Part shown: positions 25,491-33,215 of the stretch, piece after piece
How the letters are laid out: each line of letters starts with the position of its first letter
Numbering within the stretch: position 1 is the first letter of the stretch
DNA from: Sphingomonadales bacterium
Lineage (GTDB): Bacteria > Pseudomonadota > Alphaproteobacteria > Sphingomonadales > Sphingomonadaceae
Reading direction: 5' to 3'
Assembly (NCBI GenBank): GCA_018971065.1
Contig: JAGWVC010000011.1
Coordinates: 1-56,249, forward strand
Length of the DNA stretch: 56,249 bases
Notes under the pieces: model-generated
Told to the model about the DNA's origin: nothing
The model's input: only the letters and a program-made list of their open reading frames with translations
The model's database searches: none
Position numbers and translations under genes: made by a program

Positions 25491-26394
25491 AGGCCGGCTC
25501 GGCCACCCCGGTCAGGCGCAGCGAAGCGGCCCATACGGCGGCCGCAAGGCCGGCATTGCGGGCCTTGCGGCTGCGCCGTGCCGGCCCCGACGGCCCCTTG
25601 GTGCCCAGCGGGCCTTGCGGTCCGTAGTATCCGCCGGCCACGACCTGCGGATCGCAGGCGGCCTGCAGCGTCGGCCACGCGCCTTGCATCGGCGTGTTGA
25701 CGAAGCGCCGCATCAGCCACTGGTACTTCTCGGCGGCGGGCGGCACTTCGCCGAGGAAATTGGTTGCCGCGAAGCCGGGATGACAACCCACCGCGATGGT
25801 TGATCCACCGCTGGCGCGCAGCCGCCGGTCCAGTTCGGACAGGAACAGCATGTTCGCCAGCTTGCTGTCGGCGTAAAGCCGGTTGCGGCCGATGCCACGG
25901 TCGGCGGTCCAGCACGCGGGATCGATCCTGCCGAACCCGTGCGAGAGGCTGGAGGTGACGACGACGCGCGATGGACCGGTCTGCGCCAGCTTCGGCAACA
26001 GCAGCAGCGTCAGCGCGAACGGGCCAAGGTGGTTGACGCCGATGTGTTGCTCGAACCCGTCGGCGGTCAGCCCGAATTGCGCCGACATCAGCCCGGCGTT
26101 GTTGATCAGGCCATCAAGGCGCGGCTCGGCGTTGGCGATCGCGGCTGCGGCGCGCACGCTGGCCAGGCTGCCCAGATCAAGCGGCAGATCGGCCAGATCG
26201 GCTTGCGGGGCTTCTGCCCGGATCGCTGCCATCGCCGCTTGCGCGCGATCGGCATTGCGGCAACCCAGCAGCACCCGCGCCCCGCGCAACGCCAGCGTGC
26301 GGGCCGTGGCCAGGCCGATTCCCGCATTCGCCCCGGTCACGACAAAGCACTTGCCCGTCTGATCGGGCACATCGCTCTCGACAAAGCCCCGCAT
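25468..26394 (-). CDS. SDR-family protein, retinol dehydrogenase-like
   Basis: A 308-residue SDR of the retinol-dehydrogenase/WW-oxidoreductase-like type: VVTGANAGIGLATARTLA, NNAGLM, Ser in VTSSLSHGFG, and catalytic YADSK. The long substrate loop and the Gly/Pro-rich tail (YYGPQGPLGTKGPSGPARR) are usual for this group. It is the last gene of the six-gene minus-strand operon, ten bases after the thiolase-like gene. It probably oxidises or reduces a lipophilic alcohol or ketone. Confidence 0.9.
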   Translation of the reverse strand: MRGFVESDVPDQTGKCFVVTGANAGIGLATARTLALRGARVLLGCRNADRAQAAMAAIRAEAPQADLADLPLDLGSLASVRAAAAIANAEPRLDGLINNAGLMSAQFGLTADGFEQHIGVNHLGPFALTLLLLPKLAQTGPSRVVVTSSLSHGFGRIDPACWTADRGIGRNRLYADSKLANMLFLSELDRRLRASGGSTIAVGCHPGFAATNFLGEVPPAAEKYQWLMRRFVNTPMQGAWPTLQAACDPQVVAGGYYGPQGPLGTKGPSGPARRSRKARNAGLAAAVWAASLRLTGVAEPACVASAPA

Positions 26395-26404
26395 GATCGC
26401 CCCT

Positions 26405-27889
26405 TCAACTGTCCGTATCGAACGACCAGTGCAAGTACTCGCCCTGTCGCCGGGTGCAACCACGGCGGCCGACCGGCTCGATCGCCCCGGCAAGCATCGC
26501 GGCGATGATCGGTTCGTCGCCATCGATCCGCGCCACGATCCTGTCGCCTGCTTCGTTGCGCGCCAGCACCACCGCGCGATCCGGGAGGCCCGCCCGGTCG
26601 TGAAACACGGTCCAGCTTTCCAGCATGGCCGGCCCCTCATAGTCGTCGGTCACCGCCGGCACCGCACCGCGCCGCGCATCGGCTTCCGCCTGAAAGTCGT
26701 AGGACTGCGGCAATCGCACACCCGGCAACGGCGCCCGTGACAGCACGATGGCGTGGTTGTCGGTGCAGTGCCCGCCATTGCCGTAAAGCAGCCCATAATG
26801 CCCGCTTGTGCGCAGCTTGCGGACCATCGCCACGGCGGCGTGCGCCATGTAGTTGCCGATCGGCCCGCCGCCGAACGTCAGCCCGCCGTGCACCGACAGC
26901 GGCCGGTCCGCCGCCAGTCCCAGTTGCCGCCGCGCCAGTTTGGGCACGCAGGGAAAGCAGGCGTAAAGCTCGACATGGTCGAGGTCCGGCGCGGTCAAGC
27001 CGTTCAGTTCCATCACCTTGCCCAGCGTCACCGCCATGCCCGGCGTGCCGGTGAACGCCGCCCGCGCCAGCGGATCGCGCGCTTCATGCGCCGCCGCCCC
27101 GGCGCCGATGTAGACCAGCCGCGCCTCGTCGATCCTGGCCGCCCGCGCCCGCGCCAGACTGGTAACGATCAGCGCCGCGCCCTGGTTGACCGAGGAATTG
27201 GCGACTTGCAGCTTGGAGTAGGGAAACGCCAGCGGCGGATTGGCGGCCGAAGGCGTCGTGATCTCTTCGGCCGATCGCGGCGTCTTCAGCCAGGCGCCTT
27301 CCGCCTCGGCCGCCACCTGCGACAGGTTCGACCAGATCAGCCCGGTCTCCGCCTGCCCCTCGGCCAGCGTCTGTCCCCAGGCGGCGCGGGTGGCGTTCTC
27401 GTAGAACGGATAGATGTCGGCCGGGTTGATCAGGCCATAGCGCTTGCGCAGTGGCGAGGCACTGGCCAGCGAGCCGGCGAACAGCGTCCTCGTTTCGCCT
27501 GCCGCCGCCGCGCGCCGGGCCGAGGTGCGCACCGCCTCGCCCCCTGCCAGCAGGCAGACCTGCGCCTCGCCGCCAGCGATGGCATTGGCGGCATCGTTGA
27601 GGTGGCGCACCGGGCTGTCGCCATCGGCCGAGGGCGCCTGCATGACCTGCGCCGGCATAATCCCCAGTTGCGCCGGCAGCAGTGTCACCGGATCGAGCTG
27701 GCGGAACGCAATCTGCGGCACGATTGCCAGCCAGTCCGCCCGCGCCAGCCAGCCGCCGCCGGCGTCGCTGTCGGCGCGCCGCAAGGCTTCCGCCATCAGT
27801 TCCACCGAATCGAGCCCGGGGGCATCCGCCGGCGGACGATCGTTGATCTCGCCGACGCCGATGATGACGGGAACGCGATCGGGCGCCAT
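26405..27889 (-). CDS. Thiolase-like protein of the long (~500 aa) type, without the usual nucleophile Cys
   Basis: A 494-residue thiolase-superfamily protein. It has the N-terminal VPVIIGVGEINDRP, a central HVELYACFPCVPKLARRQLG and GGLTFGGGPIGNYMAHA. The loop where thiolases carry the nucleophilic Cys (here around APSADGDSPVRHLNDAANAI) contains none. A C-terminal extension of about 100 residues looks like the beta-rich tail of this subgroup. ATG 27889 overlaps the upstream ligase stop as TGATG. It may act as a CoA-ester-binding or aldolase-type subunit; thiolysis seems unlikely without another nucleophile. Confidence 0.8.
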   Translation of the reverse strand: MAPDRVPVIIGVGEINDRPPADAPGLDSVELMAEALRRADSDAGGGWLARADWLAIVPQIAFRQLDPVTLLPAQLGIMPAQVMQAPSADGDSPVRHLNDAANAIAGGEAQVCLLAGGEAVRTSARRAAAAGETRTLFAGSLASASPLRKRYGLINPADIYPFYENATRAAWGQTLAEGQAETGLIWSNLSQVAAEAEGAWLKTPRSAEEITTPSAANPPLAFPYSKLQVANSSVNQGAALIVTSLARARAARIDEARLVYIGAGAAAHEARDPLARAAFTGTPGMAVTLGKVMELNGLTAPDLDHVELYACFPCVPKLARRQLGLAADRPLSVHGGLTFGGGPIGNYMAHAAVAMVRKLRTSGHYGLLYGNGGHCTDNHAIVLSRAPLPGVRLPQSYDFQAEADARRGAVPAVTDDYEGPAMLESWTVFHDRAGLPDRAVVLARNEAGDRIVARIDGDEPIIAAMLAGAIEPVGRRGCTRRQGEYLHWSFDTDS

Positions 27890-29397
27890 CACGCCACCGC
27901 GCCTTCATGGCCCTGCCAGAACGGCTCGCGGAGCACGCGCTTCAGCACCTTGCCCATTTCGTTGCGCGGCAGCGCGGGCACGATGTCGATGCCGCTGGGC
28001 TGCGAGGTGCGGGAAAGGCGCGGGCGCAGCCAGTCGTGCAGGTCCTCCACCGTAGCATTGGCGCCTTCCCGCAGCGCGACGACCGCGTGCGGCGTTTCGC
28101 CCCAGCGCGCGCTGGGCACGGCGATCACCGCCGCCTCGGCCACGGCGGGGTGGGCTTCGAGCGCGCCCTCGATGTCGCTGGCGAACACGTTGAGGCCGCC
28201 GGAGATGATCATGTCGCGCGCGCGGCCGGTGATGCGCAGGAAGCCGTCACCATCGACACGGCCGACGTCGCCGGTGCGGATATAGCGGCGGCCCTGGCTG
28301 TCGCGGAAGGCGGCCGCATCGGTCAGGTCGTCGCGGTTGAAATAGCCGTCCATCGGCATCGGCGTGATCGCGGCGATCTGGCCGACTTCCCCGGCGGGCA
28401 GCGGTGCGCCATCCTCGTCGAGCACCTGCACGATCACGCCGTCCATGATCTTGCCGACGGTGTCGAGCTGGTCAGGGCATGCCTTGAGGTCGAGGGTGGC
28501 GATGCCGCCGGTCTCGGTGGTGCCATAGGAATCGACGATCCGTCCCGGCCACTCGGCAACCAGCCGGCGTTTGGTGGCCAGGTCGAGCGGTGAGCCGGAA
28601 ATCATCGTGAACCGCAGGCTGTCGAGCCGCTCCGTCGCGAAATCCGGGTGCTCCAGAATACGCCGCACCTGCACCGGCACCAGCGAGACGTCGCTGATCC
28701 GCTCCCGCGCGCAGGCGGCGAAGAACCCTTCGACGCTGAAGCGGGCCGGGATCGAGACGGCGGCGCCCCAGTGCCACGGCGTGATCATGCCGAGGAAACT
28801 GAAGTTGGTGCACAGCGCGGTGGAGACCCAGCCGGTGCGGCCGGGGCCGAAGCCGGGGCGCGGGCGAGCGTGGATGAATTCGGCGCGCGCGGCGGCAGTG
28901 TGGGCAATGCCCTTGGGGACGCCGGTGGTGCCCGAGGAATAGATGATCGAGAACAGGTCGCCGCCCTGTGGTTGCGCCGGTTCACCGCTGCCGGGCACGG
29001 CGGCAAGCCATGCATCGAGCGTGTCGAGCGGGATCGTGCGGTCCGGCGGACAGGCCTCGGTGAACTCGCCGTCGGCAAACACCAGCAGCGGCTGGGCGTC
29101 GGCCAGCAGCAGGCGATGCTCGTCGGGCGTCAGCGCGGACGACATCGGCGTGAACGCGGCGCGCGCGAACATCGCGCCCAGCATCACCTCGACCCAGGCG
29201 AGCGACGGGCGGCCGATCACCGCAACGCGATTGCCCGGCGCGCAGCCGGCCGCGCGCAGCCGTGCCGCGATCGCCTCGGCGCGGGCGACCAGTTCGGCCA
29301 TCGTCCGCTCCCCGCCCGGCGCGCGCAGCGCCAGCGCATCGGGAATGGTGCGGGCATGTTCGCGCAGGCGGTCAACCAGCAGCGGGGCAGCAGTCAT
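27889..29397 (-). CDS. Acyl-CoA synthetase (AMP-forming)
   Basis: A 502-residue ANL-superfamily ligase: P-loop-like IIYSSGTTGVPKGIAH, DSYGTTETGG, the hinge RYIRTGDVGRVDGDGFLRITGR and the C-terminal catalytic Lys in PRNEMGKVLKR. It activates a carboxylic acid with ATP and CoA. ATG 29397 has GAGG six bases upstream; ATG 29403 is the alternative. It sits between two thiolase-family genes in one operon, so it probably feeds CoA esters to them. Confidence 0.93.
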   Translation of the reverse strand: MTAAPLLVDRLREHARTIPDALALRAPGGERTMAELVARAEAIAARLRAAGCAPGNRVAVIGRPSLAWVEVMLGAMFARAAFTPMSSALTPDEHRLLLADAQPLLVFADGEFTEACPPDRTIPLDTLDAWLAAVPGSGEPAQPQGGDLFSIIYSSGTTGVPKGIAHTAAARAEFIHARPRPGFGPGRTGWVSTALCTNFSFLGMITPWHWGAAVSIPARFSVEGFFAACARERISDVSLVPVQVRRILEHPDFATERLDSLRFTMISGSPLDLATKRRLVAEWPGRIVDSYGTTETGGIATLDLKACPDQLDTVGKIMDGVIVQVLDEDGAPLPAGEVGQIAAITPMPMDGYFNRDDLTDAAAFRDSQGRRYIRTGDVGRVDGDGFLRITGRARDMIISGGLNVFASDIEGALEAHPAVAEAAVIAVPSARWGETPHAVVALREGANATVEDLHDWLRPRLSRTSQPSGIDIVPALPRNEMGKVLKRVLREPFWQGHEGAVA

Positions 29398-29405
29398 CGG
29401 CATCC

Positions 29406-30536
29406 TCAGCTTCGGGTGAGCATCAGCGCGCCGCCACCGGTGACGAGCGCGACACGGGCATCGGCAACCGGGTTGGCGGCATCCCCGCGCAACTGGCGCA
29501 CCGCTTCGATCACGTTGTTGAGGCCGTGCATGTACGCCTCGCCGAGCAGGCCGCCGTTGGGATTGACCGGCATCCGGCCGCCCGGCAGCGTTTCCCCCGT
29601 CGCCACGAAGTCGCGCGCCTCGCCCGGCCCACACAAGCCGAAATCCTCCAGTTGCACGAATGCCGCCGGCGAAAACGCGTCGTACAGCATCGCCACGTCC
29701 GCCTCGCGCGGATGCAGGCCGGATTGCCGGACGAGTTCGGTGACGAGTGCCGCCTGCTCGGCTGCGCGCTCGTCGTCGCCGCGATAGACGTCGTAAGCAA
29801 TGCGGCGGCCGATGCCGTGGGCCTGGGCCGCTGCGGCGATGTGCACGCCCGACGGAGCCAGTGCCGCCGAGGTGACCAGCAGCGCCGCGCCACCATCGCT
29901 TTCCAGACAGCAATCCCAGCGCCGCAACCACGGCTCGACAATCCAGCGCGACGCCTGATGCTCGTCCAGCGTCAGCGGTTGCCCGCAGAGCATCGCGCGC
30001 GGGTTGGTGGCGGCCAGCGATCGTGTCGCCACCACGTAGCGTCCCAGGTCTTCGCTGGTGACGCCGCGCTTGCGCAGCCAGCCCTGCATCTCGGCGGCGT
30101 AGGATTTCGCGCCGGTGTCCAGCCCCATCGCGTAGTGCAGCCGCCCGCCGCTGCCCACCGCCTTGCTCGATTCGGGCGTGCCATAGCGCCGACCCGAGCG
30201 GCCGTTGAGCGCGCGCCAGACCAGCACCGCCTCGGCATAACCCGCCGCCACCGCCGCCGCGGCGATCTGCACGCTGGCGGTGCAACCCAGCCCGCCGAAC
30301 GGTGCCCGGCCCGACCAGCGCAGCAGCGGCATGCCCAGGCAGCGCTGGAGTTCGAGTTCGTCGGACGCATCCATCGTGTAGCTGACGAGCCCATCGACTG
30401 CGCCCGGCTCCAGCCCGGCATCGCGGATCGCCGCCAAGCCAGCTTCAGCAGCCAGTTGCAGTTCGCTGCGGCCCGATGCGCGCGAATATTCGGTCTCGCC
30501 CACACCGGCGATCACCGGTTGCCGCCACGCGTTCAT
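29406..30536 (-). CDS. Lipid-transfer-protein-type thiolase (partner of a DUF35 protein)
   Basis: A 376-residue SCP-x/Ltp-type thiolase with VIAGVGETEYSRASGRS at the N-terminus, the probable nucleophile Cys85 in GGLGCTASVQIAA, YDAFSPAAFVQLEDFG and NPNGGLLGEAYMHGLNN. Its ATG overlaps the stop of the DUF35 gene (ATGA), repeating the DUF35-thiolase order seen at 21347-22924. The pair probably forms a heteromeric thiolase or retro-aldolase. Sequence divergence from the thiolase at 21347 suggests a different substrate or step. Confidence 0.9.
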   Translation of the reverse strand: MNAWRQPVIAGVGETEYSRASGRSELQLAAEAGLAAIRDAGLEPGAVDGLVSYTMDASDELELQRCLGMPLLRWSGRAPFGGLGCTASVQIAAAAVAAGYAEAVLVWRALNGRSGRRYGTPESSKAVGSGGRLHYAMGLDTGAKSYAAEMQGWLRKRGVTSEDLGRYVVATRSLAATNPRAMLCGQPLTLDEHQASRWIVEPWLRRWDCCLESDGGAALLVTSAALAPSGVHIAAAAQAHGIGRRIAYDVYRGDDERAAEQAALVTELVRQSGLHPREADVAMLYDAFSPAAFVQLEDFGLCGPGEARDFVATGETLPGGRMPVNPNGGLLGEAYMHGLNNVIEAVRQLRGDAANPVADARVALVTGGGALMLTRS

Positions 30537-30907
30537 GCGGCGCCCTCCGCCGGCCGAAACTGCGGCAGCGTCTCGCCGTCAACATCGACGAAGCATAGGC
30601 CCAGCGCCATGCCTTCGTGCAGGGCGTCAACGCCGGCATCGCGCATGTTGGCAACGAACCGCACCCCTTCCGCCAGTTCCGCCACCGCCACGATCCGTGC
30701 TGCCTCTTCCTGCCGGTCAGGCCGGGTGGAAACCAGCCAGCTCACCAGCCGCGCCCGCCCGCTCACGTCGCGACGGTCCCATGTCAGCGACTGGCAGTGC
30801 GGGCACATCGGCAGCGGCGGGTGGCAGATCGCGCCGCAGGACCCGCACGCGCGCAAGGCCAATGCCCCGGCCCGCACACCGTCCCACAAGGCATCGTCCT
30901 CCCACAT
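30533..30907 (-). CDS. DUF35 OB-fold/zinc-ribbon protein
   Basis: A 124-residue DUF35 protein: zinc ribbon Cys21-x2-Cys24 and Cys35-x2-Cys38 (CGSC, CPHC), then an OB-fold with VSWLVSTRP and VRFVANMRD. It overlaps the thiolase start by four bases and lies eight bases after the amidohydrolase stop. The ATG at 30907 (MWEDDALW) lacks a clear ribosome site, so coupling to the upstream gene or a slightly different start is possible. The role is as acyl-CoA-binding partner of the thiolase. Confidence 0.85.
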   Translation of the reverse strand: MWEDDALWDGVRAGALALRACGSCGAICHPPLPMCPHCQSLTWDRRDVSGRARLVSWLVSTRPDRQEEAARIVAVAELAEGVRFVANMRDAGVDALHEGMALGLCFVDVDGETLPQFRPAEGAA

Positions 30908-30915
30908 CGGCAGCG

Positions 30916-32130
30916 TCAGATCGCGATGTTGTAGAGTTTCGCCGCGTTCAGGCTCAGCACCTTGCGGCGTTCGTCCTCGGTCATTTCCGCCAGGCCGCTG
31001 CCGATCTTGCTGAACGGATCGGGGTGCAGGCATGTCGGGTGCGGGAAGTCGGTTTCGAACAGCACGTTGTCGATGCCCAGCTTGCGCATCGAATGGACCG
31101 AATCCTGATTCTCGAACCAGAAGCAGCCGTACATCTGCCGGCGGAAGTATTCGGCGGCGGTGTGCTGGTAGGTGCGGCTGCTGGACGTATCCATCTGGTA
31201 CTGCAGCGCTTCGAGGATGAACGGCAGCCAGCCGATGCCGCTTTCCACCGAGACGAACTTGAGGCGCGGGAAACGATCGAGCAGGCCCGAGGCGATGATG
31301 TTGCAGACCACGCGCGCGTTCGAGATGAACATCATCGTGCCGCCGATCGACAGCTTGTGCTCGGGTGCCTGCGACGGCCACGGCGTGTCGCCGTACCAGC
31401 TCATCGAGGCGTCGCTGGCGCCGATGTGGAAGTTCACCGGGATGGCCCGGTCCTCGCACAGTTCCCACAGCGGGTACCAGTAGGGATCGGAAAGATCGGC
31501 CATGCCGTTGGTGTGCGGGTCGGAATTGATGTTGATGCCGCGCATGCCCATCGCGAAGCAGCGCTCCGCCTCGGTCACCGCCAGCTTGATGTCCCACCAC
31601 GGCAGCATCGCCATCGGCAGCAGGCGATCGCCCGATTCGGCCTGCATCTCGCCCATCGCGTCGTTGAAGATCAGCGTCGCGACGTGGCGCAGTTCCGGGT
31701 CCAGCGGGGGCAGCACTTTCGAGTTCGCCTCGCCCCGGCCTTGCCCGGCAAAGCCCATGACATTGGCGTAAAGCACCTGCGCATGGATGCCCAGTTCATC
31801 CATCAGCGCCAGCCGCGGCTTCACCTGCGAGCAGGCGGGATGCACGTCGCTGACCTGCCAGGTGGTGAAATCGACGCCTTCGGCCTGCCGGCCATCGGCG
31901 TGGACGACGCTGCACGCCGAACTGACGCCCATGAAGCGGTCGCCGTCGATCACCCAACGTGGCTTGCCGTCCGGGCCGGGGCGGACTTGCGGCACGCGGT
32001 CCTTCCATTTCGCGGGCGCGCGGCTGGTCCACAGGTCATGCGGCTCGCTGAGGTGGGTATCGACGTCGATGACCTTGATGCCCTTCACCAGTTCGGTGGC
32101 AGAACGCCCGGGGGTGACGGTATCCAGCAT
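30916..32130 (-). CDS. Amidohydrolase 2 (ACMSD-like) family protein
   Basis: A 404-residue TIM-barrel protein of the amidohydrolase_2 group. Metal-site segments are DVDTHLSEPHDLW (His26, Glu29 instead of the classical second His), NFHIGAS, and FETDFPHPTC with the conserved Asp. Relatives are decarboxylases or C-C hydrolases. ATG 32130 follows GGGAGAG. It leads the operon of DUF35, thiolase, ligase, thiolase-like and SDR genes and is divergent from the second LysR gene, which probably controls it. Confidence 0.85.
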   Translation of the reverse strand: MLDTVTPGRSATELVKGIKVIDVDTHLSEPHDLWTSRAPAKWKDRVPQVRPGPDGKPRWVIDGDRFMGVSSACSVVHADGRQAEGVDFTTWQVSDVHPACSQVKPRLALMDELGIHAQVLYANVMGFAGQGRGEANSKVLPPLDPELRHVATLIFNDAMGEMQAESGDRLLPMAMLPWWDIKLAVTEAERCFAMGMRGININSDPHTNGMADLSDPYWYPLWELCEDRAIPVNFHIGASDASMSWYGDTPWPSQAPEHKLSIGGTMMFISNARVVCNIIASGLLDRFPRLKFVSVESGIGWLPFILEALQYQMDTSSSRTYQHTAAEYFRRQMYGCFWFENQDSVHSMRKLGIDNVLFETDFPHPTCLHPDPFSKIGSGLAEMTEDERRKVLSLNAAKLYNIAI

Positions 32131-32225
32131 GGTTCTCTCCCTTCACCGGCTGCGGTGCGGTTGGCGTGGAGAAGGAATGCGCCTGTTGCGTTCCTTTCGC
32201 AAATATCGTTTTGCTTGATGCAGTG

Positions 32226-32240
32226 ATGCCCGATTGGCAT
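32226..32240. promoter_or_regulatory. Palindrome ATGCC-N5-GGCAT before the second LysR start
   Basis: Same arms and same nine-base distance to the start as at 3756-3770. T-N11-A spacing fits an autoregulatory LysR box. The embedded ATG is an alternative start giving MPDWHSLE before MDL. A GGAA/TTCC pair (32174-32177, 32191-32194) lies further upstream in the same divergent gap. Confidence 0.4.
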
Positions 32241-32249
32241 AGCTTGGAA

Positions 32250-33215
32250 ATGGATCTGAAGGACATGCGCGTGCTGGTGGCGGCGATCGAGCAAGGCTCG
32301 ATCCAGGCCGCCGCACGCCTGCTGAACACCGCGCAGCCGGCACTTTCCCGGCGCTTGCACGAACTGGAAGCGGAACTGGGCTGCGCGTTGCTGGTGCGCG
32401 GGGGGAGGGGCGTGGTGCCGACGCCGGCTGGGCTTTCGCTGTACCGTGATGCCTTGCAAGTGCTCGATGCGGCCAGCGATGCCGGCCAGCGCGCGCGGCG
32501 CGTGGGGCTGGAACAAGGGCGCGAGGTGCGGCTGGGGCTGGTTCAGAATGCGCGGCGCTATCCGTTCTTGGCGGATGGTCTGGCGGCGTTCACGGAACGG
32601 GCGCCGAACGCCGGGGTGGCGCTGACGCGCGGGTTTTCGCGCGATCTCGCCGGCGCGCTGCGCGATGGGCAGCTTGATGCCACCTTGCTATATGAACGCC
32701 ACACGGTGGGCGGGCGGCTGCGCGATCGGCTGGTGCATCGCGAACGCTATGTGCTGGCGGCGCATCCCGCCCATCCGCTGGCCCGGCCCGGCGCGCTGCC
32801 GGTGGCGGAACTGGCGGGGGTGCCGCTGGTGTTCGTGCTGCGGCCCGACAACGCCAACCAGCACAATCCGCTGGTGGCGGATTGCCGGCTGCACGGGTTC
32901 GATCCGGTGATCGCGCGCTGGGCGGCCTCGCCCGAGGAAATGCTCGATTTCGTCTATGCCGGCGGTGGCGCCTGCATCACCCCGGGCTCGACGATCCGGA
33001 TGATCCCGCCGGGGCAGCTCTGCTTCCGCGCCTTGCCCGATTTCCGCACCGAACTGGAACTGCGGCTGGCGTGGACAGAACCGGCGGCAGGCTCGATCGC
33101 CGCGCGTTTCGTTGCCTGCCTCGAAGCCGCGATCGACCGGCACCAGCAGGCGCTTGGCGGCGGCGCCATACTCGATGGCGTCACGCTCTACCGGGCGGGA
33201 GACGCCGGCGCATAG
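32250..33215 (+). CDS. LysR-family transcriptional regulator
   Basis: A 321-residue LysR protein: helix-turn-helix with AARLLNTAQPALSRRLHELE in the first 60 residues, then the effector-binding domain. The start MDLKDMRVL is chosen by homology to the LysR at 2799-3746; a longer form from 32226 is possible. Close paralogy shows in LVHRERYVLAAHPAHPLARP and ACITPGSTI-like segments. It is divergent from the six-gene amidohydrolase/thiolase operon. Its 3' end overlaps the end of the convergent NDP-forming ligase by 28 bases. Confidence 0.92.
   Translation: MDLKDMRVLVAAIEQGSIQAAARLLNTAQPALSRRLHELEAELGCALLVRGGRGVVPTPAGLSLYRDALQVLDAASDAGQRARRVGLEQGREVRLGLVQNARRYPFLADGLAAFTERAPNAGVALTRGFSRDLAGALRDGQLDATLLYERHTVGGRLRDRLVHRERYVLAAHPAHPLARPGALPVAELAGVPLVFVLRPDNANQHNPLVADCRLHGFDPVIARWAASPEEMLDFVYAGGGACITPGSTIRMIPPGQLCFRALPDFRTELELRLAWTEPAAGSIAARFVACLEAAIDRHQQALGGGAILDGVTLYRAGDAGA

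Noticed and set aside
25468..25700. Collagen-like Gly-X-Y run (GPQGPLGTKGPSGPA) at the end of an SDR
   Set aside because: A Gly/Pro-rich tail is usual in the retinol-dehydrogenase-like SDR group; only five repeats.
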